Shown one piece after another: positions 17,290 through 24,680 of a stretch of 32,716 nucleotides of DNA. A program made the translations under genes and the position numbers. Below the pieces are notes generated by a model. That model was given only the letters and a program-made list of their open reading frames with translations, was not told the DNA's origin and did no database searches. How positions within the stretch are numbered: the first letter of the stretch is position 1; each line of letters opens with the position of its first letter. The DNA comes from Microbacteriaceae bacterium (GTDB lineage Bacteria > Actinomycetota > Actinomycetes > Actinomycetales > Microbacteriaceae), in contig JAUZGC010000197.1 in assembly GCA_030840105.1 (NCBI GenBank), positions 1-32,716 on the forward strand, read 5' to 3'.

Positions 17290-17976
17290 ATGCGATACGC
17301 CATCCTCGGCACCGGCATCGTCGGCCGGACGCTCGCGAACAAGCTCGCGTCCCTCGATCATGACGTCGTGATCGGGACCCGTGACCCCCAGGTCACGGCC
17401 ACTCGCACCGAACCGGGCGGTTATGGAATCAAGCCGTACTCCGAGTGGCAGGAGTCCCATCCGGACATCTCCCTCGCCACATTCCGGGACGCAGCTGCGG
17501 GGGCAGAGGTGGTCATCAACGCGACATCCGGGGGTGTCTCTCGTGCGGCTCTCACCGAGGCCGGGGCGGAGAACCTCGCCGGCAAGGTCCTGATCGATGT
17601 CGCCAATCCGCTGGACTTCTCACACGGCATGCCGCCGACGCTGGACCCGGTCAACTCCGACAGCCTGGGTGAGCAGATCCAGCAGGCGTTCCCCGACGCG
17701 AAGGTGGTCAAGACGCTCCACACCATGAACGCTCAGATCATGGTGGAGCCGAGTCGGGTGCCCGGCGAGCATCACGTCTTCGTCGGTGGCAACGACGCGG
17801 ATGCCAAGGCGCACGTGATCGCCCTGCTCGGCGAGATGGGATGGCCGCCGGCGGCGATCCTGGATCTCGGCGACATCACCTCGGCGCGTGCCACCGAAAT
17901 GATGCTGCCGATGTGGCTGCGCCTGTGGCAGGCGCTTGGCCGGCCCGATTACAACTTCCATATCCAGGGAGCGTGA
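17290..17976 (+). CDS. NADPH-dependent F420 reductase-like oxidoreductase
   Basis: The 228-residue protein begins with a Rossmann fold, MRYAILGTGIVGRTLANKLAS, and contains GTRDP, ATSGGVSR, VDVANPLDF and VKTLHTMNA, all recalled from the F420_oxidored family (NADP-binding proteins that include F420H2:NADP oxidoreductase and many unassigned dehydrogenases). I cannot tell whether it uses F420 or only NADPH; family members annotated both ways occur in actinobacteria. AAGGAG lies five bases before the ATG at 17290, which fixes the start; longer frames upstream run through dhaM. It is convergent with the fluoride channel genes, 49 bases away. Confidence 0.8.
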   Translation: MRYAILGTGIVGRTLANKLASLDHDVVIGTRDPQVTATRTEPGGYGIKPYSEWQESHPDISLATFRDAAAGAEVVINATSGGVSRAALTEAGAENLAGKVLIDVANPLDFSHGMPPTLDPVNSDSLGEQIQQAFPDAKVVKTLHTMNAQIMVEPSRVPGEHHVFVGGNDADAKAHVIALLGEMGWPPAAILDLGDITSARATEMMLPMWLRLWQALGRPDYNFHIQGA

Positions 17977-18025
17977 GCGGGCATCCGAAGCAGGTGGGAT
18001 CGCTCGCGGGCGCGGGGCCTTCCCG

Positions 18026-18403
18026 TCACGCGAGAGATCCGAGCCAGAGACCGGCTCCGGCGGCCAGAAGCGCCACGACGAACATGCCGATCCCATTGGC
18101 GAACGCGGCGGCGATGCGTCCCGCCTGGGCGAGCCGGACGGTCTCGTAACTGGCCGTGCTGAACGTTGTGTATCCGCCGAGGAATCCGGTCCCGCAGATC
18201 AGGCGCCATTCCGTGGGCAACGCGTGGGTCAGGGCGAGCCCCGTGACGAGGCCGAGGAGCAGGGATCCGGTGACGTTGATCACCGTGGTGCCGAGCGGGT
18301 ATGCCACCTTCATGCGGCTGCGCAGGAATCCGTCGAACACCAGCCGGACGACGGCACCGAGGCCGCCGGCGACGGAGAGCGCCACCACAACCAGCACGCT
18401 CAT
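18026..18403 (-). CDS. crcB: Fluoride channel subunit FluC/CrcB (second copy)
   Basis: FluC proteins form dimers that let fluoride leave the cell. The 125-residue protein has four membrane helices and the signatures GGLGAVVRL near the N-terminus, GTTVINVTGS near 35-44 (pore asparagine) and GFLGGYTTFST near 70-80 (the phenylalanine and threonine track). The ATG at 18403 overlaps the stop of the upstream copy as ATGA, so translation is coupled. An upstream-extended frame exists but lacks helices and runs in the other gene. Two adjacent genes of this type usually encode a heterodimer with opposite subunit orientations. Confidence 0.9.
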   Translation of the reverse strand: MSVLVVVALSVAGGLGAVVRLVFDGFLRSRMKVAYPLGTTVINVTGSLLLGLVTGLALTHALPTEWRLICGTGFLGGYTTFSTASYETVRLAQAGRIAAAFANGIGMFVVALLAAGAGLWLGSLA

Positions 18404-18867
18404 TGTGTAGTTGCCCGTTTGCGGTGGACCGCGGTGGCGATGGTGATTCCGGCCGCCGATGCGGCGGCTCCGATGAGGAGCGTCGCCGCGGAGTACAGCA
18501 GGCTGTCCCACAGCAGATGGCTGGTAAGAAGTCCATCGGCGTCGACGGCGAAGGAACTGTACGTGGTGAATCCGCCGAGCACCCCGGTGCCAACCAGAAG
18601 ACGCAGGTCGCGCCTCATCCCGTCATCCGGTCCCCGGCGGGTGAGCGCTTCCAGCAGGACACCGAGGACGAAAGCGCCGACGACGTTGATGACGAATGTT
18701 CCGATCGGTATCCCTTGCCAGGCCGGAATCACTGTGGACAGCAGGTAACGCGCTGCTGTCCCCAGTGTCCCGCCGAGGAAGACCAGCCCGATGTTTCGCC
18801 AGCGCAGATGCACGGGCCGCTGTGCGTCGCGTGCAGTGTCGACGACGGGGCCCGGACTCACTCCCAC
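18400..18867 (-). CDS. crcB: Fluoride channel subunit FluC/CrcB (first copy)
   Basis: This is the first of two adjacent fluoride channel genes. The 155-residue product has about 22 extra hydrophilic residues before the first helix, then GGTLGTAARYLL, GTFVINVVGAF and GVLGGFTTYSSF, the same three signatures as its partner. Pairing with the second copy as a heterodimer is expected from known actinobacterial pairs. The start is GTG at 18867, which lies inside the 3' end of the uspA gene by ten bases. Later in-frame starts cannot be excluded, because the N-terminal extension carries no recognisable motif. Confidence 0.88.
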   Translation of the reverse strand: MGVSPGPVVDTARDAQRPVHLRWRNIGLVFLGGTLGTAARYLLSTVIPAWQGIPIGTFVINVVGAFVLGVLLEALTRRGPDDGMRRDLRLLVGTGVLGGFTTYSSFAVDADGLLTSHLLWDSLLYSAATLLIGAAASAAGITIATAVHRKRATTQ

Positions 18868-19373
18868 GGAAGCTTTCCGTCATCCGTCACGGGGGAGAGG
18901 GGGACGACGACCACGGGGCGATGCTGGCGGTGCGCGAGATGGACGGCGACAGAGCCCTCGAAGAAATCGTGCAAACCGCGCCGAAGTCCAGGTTCATGCG
19001 TGCCCACGACTATGAGCCTCGCATCGGTTGCTTCGGCAAGATGACCCAGTGCCCGTGCGGGTTCACCGGCCAGCGCGCGTAGCGTGTAGCGGATGTCCGA
19101 CGTGGCAAGTACATCGCGGATATGGTCGGCGAGTGCCGGGTCGAACACTTCCTCGCTCAGGTCCGGCAGGTCGGGATCGAAGGGCAGCGAGACAATGGTG
19201 CCATCCGGGCGTTCCTCCACCGGATACCGACCCACATTGACGTTGGCGCAGATCAACTCGGCGCCGAGATCGCGGGCAAGCGCGAGGGCCTGAAGGAGGA
19301 CGGCATCGGACTGTTTGGGAACGACGGCCACGACGATGACCGCCGACGACCCGTTGGGTCCACCATCATTCAT
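18858..19373 (-). CDS. Universal stress protein (UspA) domain protein
   Basis: The 171-residue protein is a single UspA domain. It begins VIVVAVVPKQSDAVLLQALALA and contains near its end VVGTHEPGLRRGLHDFFEG-S, which follows the G2xG9xG(S/T) nucleotide-binding pattern, suggesting that it binds ATP. A charged insert around residues 52-80 (PDGTIVSLPFDPDLPDL) is longer than in most relatives. The ATG at 19373 has GGAGG seven bases upstream, directly after a GTAGC/GCTAC dyad (19386-19404) that could form a small hairpin next to the ribosome site. Its end overlaps the first fluoride channel gene by ten bases, so stress protein and channel are co-translated. A role in fluoride response is inference from this overlap only. 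Confidence 0.85.
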   Translation of the reverse strand: MNDGGPNGSSAVIVVAVVPKQSDAVLLQALALARDLGAELICANVNVGRYPVEERPDGTIVSLPFDPDLPDLSEEVFDPALADHIRDVLATSDIRYTLRALAGEPARALGHLAEATDARLIVVGTHEPGLRRGLHDFFEGSVAVHLAHRQHRPVVVVPLSPVTDDGKLPWE

Positions 19374-19434
19374 CGTCCGGCCTCCGTAGCGTCATAAGAG
19401 CTACCTCCAGTCTCTCAAACGTCAGCCGGGAGTG

Positions 19435-19938
19435 TCATCGCGCGTAGCTGGAACCTGACGGCGTTCGCTTGAGCAGGTCGTTATCCACCAGGTATCGCCG
19501 GAGAAGCGCAAAGTCGTCGCAGTACGCGAGCAGGCGTTCGTTCAGCTCCCGTTCTGTCAGCACCTCGTCACTCGCCACCACCTGATCGAGGACCCACTCC
19601 AGCACCGCTCGACGATCGGTGGCGGAGGCGGGAAAGTGGTCGATTCTCCCCGCGCGAAGAAAGCGGTCGACCCCGGTCGCCGCCTCGCGCTTGCCCTGCT
19701 GGGCGAGGACGGCGCGGAACGGTGCATCCGTCGCAGCGTAATGATCGTCGGTGGTCTGCTCGATCAGACCGGAACCGACCAAAACGTCGAGAGTGCGTTG
19801 TCGCTTGGCGCCGCTTGGGGACCGTGAGGCTCCAGCTGACTCGCCTGACAACACAATTTCGGCGTAGGCGATTCGAGCTTCGGCATTTGCGAGCGCTGCC
19901 GCAATGCGCCGAACATCGACTGTCGAACTCGCATCCAT
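19435..19938 (-). CDS. DUF2087 domain protein, possible DNA-binding regulator
   Basis: From ATG at 19938 (GAGGGA upstream) the protein has 167 residues. The N-terminal half (about 8-85) resembles a winged-helix region (IAAALANAEARIAYAEIVL, TLDVLVGSGLIEQ). The C-terminal part (about 95-167) matches the DUF2087 pattern as I recall it: DHFPA, a spaced ELNERLLAYCDDFALLRRY and LVDNDLLKRTPSGSSYAR. Proteins with this pairing are described as transcriptional regulators, but no target is known to me. It is upstream of uspA by 61 bases on the same strand and could be first in that operon. It is divergent from the P-loop kinase gene, with 61 bases between starts. Confidence 0.7.
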   Translation of the reverse strand: MDASSTVDVRRIAAALANAEARIAYAEIVLSGESAGASRSPSGAKRQRTLDVLVGSGLIEQTTDDHYAATDAPFRAVLAQQGKREAATGVDRFLRAGRIDHFPASATDRRAVLEWVLDQVVASDEVLTERELNERLLAYCDDFALLRRYLVDNDLLKRTPSGSSYAR

Positions 19939-19999
19939 AGTGTTGTCCCTCACCGCGCCTATCCTGCCGGACCGGAACCGTCTCTGTAATAGTTGCACC

Positions 20000-20515
20000 G
20001 TGATTGACAGTATCTTCGTGAACGGCACGGTCGGGTCGGGAAAGACGACGCTTGCCCACGCCGTGAGCGCGCTGGAGACATCCGTATCGCACGCGGTGAT
20101 CGATCTCGACGAGATCCGTCTCCTCCGCCCGGCTCCGGCGGCGGATCCGTTCACTCACGAGATCGAGCTGCGCAATCTGCTCAGCATTGTCGCCAACTAC
20201 CGCGAGGCCGGCGCCGAGAGGTTCATCCTGGCCGGGGTGCTTGAGAACGAGGCGGAAGTCGGCCGATACCTGGAAGCGCTTGACTCGGACCGGATGTTCA
20301 TCTGCCGATTGACTGCGTCGCTGGAGGTCGTGAGGGCGCGGCTTGCTCGACGTCATGAGCGCGACCCAATCGGGTTGGCGTGGCATCTCGACCGCGCGGC
20401 CGAGCTCGCCCGGATTCTTGCGGCGAACACGTTCGACGACCTGGTGCTTGATTCAACCGGTGGTGAACCGTCCCGGCTTGCTGCCGATCTGCGGATGGCT
20501 GCGGGCTGGAGCTGA
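20000..20515 (+). CDS. Small P-loop AAA/kinase-like protein
   Basis: The 171-residue protein has a Walker A motif at its N-terminus, NGTVGSGKTTLA, then VIDLDEIRLLRP (likely Walker B or substrate acid), CRLTASLEVVRARLARR (lid region, shikimate/gluconate kinase style) and DLVLDSTGGEP. It looks like a small-molecule kinase of the P-loop superfamily, but no substrate can be assigned. The start is GTG at 20000; TGTAAT at 19985-19990 lies nine bases before it, so its leader would be very short. Its 3' end faces the CHC-type operon, 22 bases from the flavoprotein stop codon. It is on the opposite strand and probably unrelated to that pathway. Confidence 0.7.
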   Translation: MIDSIFVNGTVGSGKTTLAHAVSALETSVSHAVIDLDEIRLLRPAPAADPFTHEIELRNLLSIVANYREAGAERFILAGVLENEAEVGRYLEALDSDRMFICRLTASLEVVRARLARRHERDPIGLAWHLDRAAELARILAANTFDDLVLDSTGGEPSRLAADLRMAAGWS

Positions 20516-20537
20516 TGCAAGCCAGGGAGGCGTCGCG

Positions 20538-22571
20538 CTACCGCGGCGCCGTCGTGATCTCCCGCGCAGCGGCCAGTGCTTCGGAGGTGGCGCGCACCGC
20601 GTCGACGCCGCCGGCGAGCCGCGCACCGCCGACAACCAGGTGGCGGATGCCTGCAGCACGGAGCTCATCCGCGAGCGCGGACCGCTCCACCTGGCCTGCG
20701 CAGACGATGACCGTGCGTGCGGGCACCAGCTCGGCCCCCTCGGCTGATTCGACCTCCACCCCGTCCGGCGTGATCGCGCGATACCGCACTCCGCCGAGCA
20801 TCCGTACCCCCGCTGCCCGCAAGTTGGACAGCACCACCCAACGCGAAGAAATGCCGACCCCCTGCCCGAACTTGCCAGAACGGCGCAGGATGGTGACCTC
20901 GCTGCCCGGCCGCTGGGCGACCGTGAGGCCAGAGGAACCGGATCTGGCCAGCTCACCGGTCGGGCCGAGCCCGAACCTGGCGGAGAATTCGAGCGCACGG
21001 GACCGTTCGTCGTGCGGCTCGACGAGGAGGCTCGCGATATCCACCCCGATGCCGCCACCGCCGATGATCGCCACCGGTCCGTCTGGCACGCCGTGCTCGA
21101 TGGCGTGCTCGTAACTGACCACGTGAGGAAGGTCTGCCCCGGGGATGTCTATTGCGCGCGGGCGCACCCCTGTCGCGACGATGACTCCGTCGAACTCCGC
21201 GAGCTCGGCGGCCGTTGCGGTCACTCCGAATGACAACGTGGCGCCGAGGGCGTCGAGTTCGGCGAGGGCCGACGAGACCGTGAGCGCATAGTCCTCCTTG
21301 CCCGGGATGCGCGCGGCAAGCCGGAATTGTCCGCCCGGCTCCCCGGCTTCGAACAGCGTCACCGCGTGCCTCCGGCGGGCGAGGTCGACAGCCGCGATCA
21401 GGCCGGCCGGGCCGGCACCCACCACGGCGACGCGGGAACGCGTCGTCGTTGGAAGGTCGAGCGGGAACACGGTCTCGTGGCCTGCCCGAGGATTCACCAG
21501 GCAGGAGACCGGCTCAAAGACCAGCGAACGGTCGATGCAGGCCTGATTGCACGCGATGCAGGAGTTCACCCTGTCGAAGTCGCCGGCGAAGCTGCGGGCG
21601 ACGATCGTCGGATCGGCAAGGAAAGGGCGCGCGAGCGAGACGGCGTCGACGATTCCGCGCTCCAGCGCCCGTTCGGCGTCGCGGAGGTCATTGAATCGAT
21701 TGCTGGCGATCACCGGGACAGCGCGCCCGATCGCCGCCGCGATCCGCTCTGACTCCGGGAGCCAGGCGCCGTGGGGCACCGATCCCTGCACGGTTGGCAC
21801 CGACGATTCGTGCCAGCCGACTCCGACACTGATTCCGTCCACGCCCGCATCGACGAGAGCACGCGCAAGCGCGTCGATCTCGTCCGGCGTGGATGATCCT
21901 GGCATCAGGTCATTGCCCGACATCCGTACCAGCACCGCAACCTGGGCGGGCACGGCCGCCCGCACCGCCGTCACGACCTCGACCGCGAAGCGCCGTCGGC
22001 GGGACGCGTCCCCGCCCCACTCGTCGTCCCGCAGATTGGTGATCGGGGAACAGAACTGGTTGACCAGGTAGCCCTCCGAGGCCATGATCTCCACCGCATC
22101 GAACCCCGCGGAATGGGCAGCGGATGCCGCGTGCGCGAAGTCGTCGATGGTGGCACGTATTTCGTGCTCCTCCAGCGCCCGGGGGACGATGCCGCGCGCG
22201 GCGCGCCACGGAACCGAGGACGGCGCGACGGATCCTTCGGGAAGCACCGCATAGCGGCCGGCGTGGAAGAGCTGGGCCGCGATGAGACCGCCCGCCTCGT
22301 GCACGGCTCGCGTGGCAACCGCGAGGCGGGGGGCTGCTTCGGGCAGCACGGCATAGTCGGGTCCGCCCCGGCCCATCTCGCTCACGGCGAGACCGCCGGT
22401 GATCACCAACCCTGCGCCACCCGCAACGCGCTCGCGATAGAAAGCGGCGAGCGCTTCACCGTCGTCGCCGACCTCGAGGCCGGTGTGCATACTGCCCATG
22501 ACGACGCGGTGCGGAATCTGCAGCGCGCCGAGCTGCCACGGCGTGCGCAGGAGGGCCAGCGCGGCGGCCAT
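20538..22571 (-). CDS. 2,4-dienoyl-CoA reductase-type FMN/Fe-S/FAD flavoprotein
   Basis: This 677-residue protein has the three-part build of the FadH family. Residues about 1-330 form an old-yellow-enzyme FMN barrel (PHRVVMGSMHTGLE, QLFHAGRYA, MASEGYLVNQFCSP). A 4Fe-4S site follows near 337-355 with the spacing C-x2-C-x3-C-x11-C (SCIACNQACI, then SCLVNP). FAD- and NAD(P)-binding folds come next (VAVVGAGPAGLIAA near 383, VAIIGGGGIGVDIASLL near 494). The family reduces conjugated dienoyl-CoA esters using NADPH. As last gene of the operon it would suit reduction of a cyclohexadiene-carboxyl-CoA; a member of this family is, to my recollection, part of the ansatrienin CHC cassette. The ATG at 22571 lies seven bases after the SDR stop, with its GGAGGG ribosome site paired in a hairpin. 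Confidence 0.88.
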   Translation of the reverse strand: MAAALALLRTPWQLGALQIPHRVVMGSMHTGLEVGDDGEALAAFYRERVAGGAGLVITGGLAVSEMGRGGPDYAVLPEAAPRLAVATRAVHEAGGLIAAQLFHAGRYAVLPEGSVAPSSVPWRAARGIVPRALEEHEIRATIDDFAHAASAAHSAGFDAVEIMASEGYLVNQFCSPITNLRDDEWGGDASRRRRFAVEVVTAVRAAVPAQVAVLVRMSGNDLMPGSSTPDEIDALARALVDAGVDGISVGVGWHESSVPTVQGSVPHGAWLPESERIAAAIGRAVPVIASNRFNDLRDAERALERGIVDAVSLARPFLADPTIVARSFAGDFDRVNSCIACNQACIDRSLVFEPVSCLVNPRAGHETVFPLDLPTTTRSRVAVVGAGPAGLIAAVDLARRRHAVTLFEAGEPGGQFRLAARIPGKEDYALTVSSALAELDALGATLSFGVTATAAELAEFDGVIVATGVRPRAIDIPGADLPHVVSYEHAIEHGVPDGPVAIIGGGGIGVDIASLLVEPHDERSRALEFSARFGLGPTGELARSGSSGLTVAQRPGSEVTILRRSGKFGQGVGISSRWVVLSNLRAAGVRMLGGVRYRAITPDGVEVESAEGAELVPARTVIVCAGQVERSALADELRAAGIRHLVVGGARLAGGVDAVRATSEALAAAREITTAPR

Positions 22572-22587
22572 GGAGGGTTAGCCCTCC
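22572..22587 (-). promoter_or_regulatory. Hairpin masking the ribosome site of the flavoprotein gene
   Basis: The mRNA reads GGAGGG-CUAA-CCCUCC-AUG: a perfect six-pair stem with a four-base loop. The left arm is the Shine-Dalgarno sequence and the loop contains the stop codon of the SDR gene. Ribosomes ending the SDR gene would open the stem, which implies tight translational coupling. Confidence 0.6.
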
Positions 22588-23405
22588 GAACCGAAGACGG
22601 ACGCCCGCAGGTCACCGGTGGTGTCCGCCCAGAATGGCGGCGCGACGACGGTGAGGCCGCCGTCCACCGAGAGCGTCTGGCCCGTGATGTAGCCGGCGGA
22701 GGGGGAAAGCAGGAATTCGATGGCTGATGCCATGTCGTCGGCAGTTCCCGGGCGACCGAGCGGCACTTTCTCGATGACGCTCTGCATCGGGGCCATGCCA
22801 GGAACCCGGCTGTAGAAGAACTCGAGCGAGTCGGTGTCGATGAGTCCGCCGTTCACCGCATTGACGGTGATGTTTCTCGGGCCGAATTCGGTCGCCATGA
22901 ACTTCACGTACGCCTCGTTCGCGGCCTTCGCGGCGCCGAGCGAGGCGTACGTGGGGAAGGCGCGCAGCGATCCGTAACTGGTGACGACCACAATGCGGCC
23001 ACCCGCCTTCGGCATGAGTTCAACGGCGCGCTGGGCGCCGAGCACGAACGACCGCACATTCATCGCCCAGTTGCGGTCGAGGTGGTGGAGCTTGAGCTGC
23101 GAAACCGGCTTGAAGGCACTGGCCGCGGCGTTTGCCACGAATGCATCGAGCTTGCCGAAGCGCTCCTTGATCGTCGTGAACATCGCGTCGATGTCGTCGG
23201 GCTCCTCGATGTCCGCCTGCACGACGATACCGTCCGCGCCCGCTGCTCGCACGTCTGCGAGCGTCTGCTCCGCAAGGTCACGGTTGCTCTTGTAGTTGAT
23301 GACCAGGTCGGTGCCTTGCGCCGCCAGCTTGAGCGCCAGCACCCGGCCGATGCCCCGGGAGCTACCGGTGATGAGTGCGACCTGTTTTTCGGTTGAGCTA
23401 GCCAT
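22578..23405 (-). CDS. SDR-family enoyl reductase, FabL/ChcA-like
   Basis: The 275-residue protein is a short-chain dehydrogenase fold with the cofactor motif TGSSRGIG at 13-20. In place of the usual YxxxK it has Y153 and K160, the Y-x6-K spacing of enoyl-ACP/CoA reductases. The stretch AVNGGLIDTDSLEFF closely resembles B. subtilis FabL. This points to reduction of an enoyl thioester rather than a keto group. ChcA, the 1-cyclohexenylcarbonyl-CoA reductase of Streptomyces collinus, is an enzyme of this class and length (about 280), and is required there for omega-cyclohexyl fatty acids. Context (AroA-ligase, acyl-CoA dehydrogenase, dienoyl reductase) supports the ChcA role, but a FabL-like fatty acid role is possible. 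The ATG at 23405 has AGGAAA upstream. Confidence 0.8.
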   Translation of the reverse strand: MASSTEKQVALITGSSRGIGRVLALKLAAQGTDLVINYKSNRDLAEQTLADVRAAGADGIVVQADIEEPDDIDAMFTTIKERFGKLDAFVANAAASAFKPVSQLKLHHLDRNWAMNVRSFVLGAQRAVELMPKAGGRIVVVTSYGSLRAFPTYASLGAAKAANEAYVKFMATEFGPRNITVNAVNGGLIDTDSLEFFYSRVPGMAPMQSVIEKVPLGRPGTADDMASAIEFLLSPSAGYITGQTLSVDGGLTVVAPPFWADTTGDLRASVFGSEG

Positions 23406-23431
23406 GAAGCAGATTTTTCCTGAAGGGTATG

Positions 23432-23450
23432 GCCGGTCTCGGTGACCGGC
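23432..23450 (-). other. Small hairpin between the dehydrogenase and SDR genes
   Basis: gccggt (23432-23437) and accggc (23445-23450) can pair around a seven-base loop in the 81-base gap between the acyl-CoA dehydrogenase stop and the SDR start. No U-run follows, so partial attenuation or an mRNA processing site is only a possibility. Confidence 0.3.
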
Positions 23451-23486
23451 GATGGATTGGAGCGGGGCTGGTGGCTGACAGTGTGC

Positions 23487-24680
23487 TTAGTTGCTGACGT
23501 CGCCGGTAATGACGGCGCGACCGACGATCAACTTCTGGATCTCGTTCGTTCCCTCTTCGAAGCGCTGTGCGCGGGCGTCGCGGTAGACCCTTTCGATGGC
23601 GTTGCGCTTCCAGTACCCCTGGCCACCGTGCACCTGGAGTGCCTTGTCGGTGACTCGGGAGAGCATGTCGACGGCGATCATCTTGGATGCGCTGGAGAGC
23701 ACGGCCGCATCCGGGGCGCCGGTTTCGAAGGCCTTGGCGGCCTGCAGCACCAGTGCCTTGGCCGCGGCGATGTCGGCGTAGTTCTCGGCGAGGTAAAACT
23801 GGATCGCCTGCCGGTCCGCCAGCTTCTTGCCGAACGTCTCGCGGCGCGTGGCGTAGTCGATCGCGAGTTCCTGCGCGCGCTCGGCCAGTCCGACGCAGCT
23901 CATCGCCACCGAAATCCGGCTTGGAAGGAGGAATCCGCCGAGCGCTACCGCCAGGCCGTCGCCTTCCTCGCCAAGGCGGTTCGCGACCGGCACCGGCACC
24001 TCGGTGAATCGGAGGATGGCGTGGTCGGTGCCACGCACACCCATGGTGGCGGAATCGTCGACCACCTCAGCGCCCGGCAGACCGGAGTTGGGCACCAGAA
24101 GCGCCACGGTTCCTTCGTGACCGCGGGTGCCTTCGAGGCGGGCGGCCAGCAGCCAGTAATCGCAGTTCACGCCGAAGGTGATGAGGTGCTTCTCACCGTT
24201 GAGGTAGTAGGTGTCGCCTTCGCGCCGAACGGTGGTGCGGATGTCGGCACCGGTCCCCGCGGTCGCTTCGGTCAGCGTGAATGCGACGAGCACATCCCCG
24301 GCGACCGACGGCTTCACGATCTGGTCGCGCTGGGCGTCTGTCGCGAAATCGTCCATCGCACGCCACGTGCCGTTGATGACGTGCACCAGCATGCGGATAG
24401 AGGCATGCGAGCGGGAGAAGATCTCCATCAGCTCGAGATATTGGCTGAATGGGATGCCGCGGCCACCGAGCCGCTTCGGAGCGGCCAGACCGAGGAATCC
24501 GTGGGCTTTGAGCTCCTGGAAGAGTTCCGGCGGGACCACACCCGTGGACTCGATCTGCTCGGCGAAGTCCTCACCGGCACCGCGCACCCAGGCGTCGACA
24601 TCGTGCTTGAGAGCCAGGAACTCCTCGTCGCCCAGCGGCGCGGCGACCTCGCGTTCGGGTGCCAGGTGGGTGGACGTCAT
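23487..24680 (-). CDS. Acyl-CoA dehydrogenase family protein
   Basis: The 397-residue protein has the three-domain acyl-CoA dehydrogenase form. It shows FTLTEATAGTGADI for FAD binding near 135-148, a helical C-terminal domain, HGGQGYWKRNAIERVYRD near 349-366, and EEGTNEIQ with the expected catalytic glutamate near 376. The N-terminal lines VRGAGEDFAEQIESTG and FLGLAAPKRLGG are typical. The substrate cannot be read from sequence. In the proposed pathway it would oxidise, isomerise or, in reverse, reduce a ring carboxyl-CoA; a member of this family belongs to the ansatrienin CHC cassette as I recall. The ATG overlaps the stop of the AroA-ligase gene as ATGA, with AAGGAG five bases upstream, so the two are translated together. 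Confidence 0.88.
   Translation of the reverse strand: MTSTHLAPEREVAAPLGDEEFLALKHDVDAWVRGAGEDFAEQIESTGVVPPELFQELKAHGFLGLAAPKRLGGRGIPFSQYLELMEIFSRSHASIRMLVHVINGTWRAMDDFATDAQRDQIVKPSVAGDVLVAFTLTEATAGTGADIRTTVRREGDTYYLNGEKHLITFGVNCDYWLLAARLEGTRGHEGTVALLVPNSGLPGAEVVDDSATMGVRGTDHAILRFTEVPVPVANRLGEEGDGLAVALGGFLLPSRISVAMSCVGLAERAQELAIDYATRRETFGKKLADRQAIQFYLAENYADIAAAKALVLQAAKAFETGAPDAAVLSSASKMIAVDMLSRVTDKALQVHGGQGYWKRNAIERVYRDARAQRFEEGTNEIQKLIVGRAVITGDVSN

Noticed and set aside
19374-19434. Fluoride riboswitch before uspA and the crcB genes
   Set aside because: The 61-base gap is short and I could not place the conserved elements of the crcB motif; only a small GTAGC/GCTAC dyad is present.
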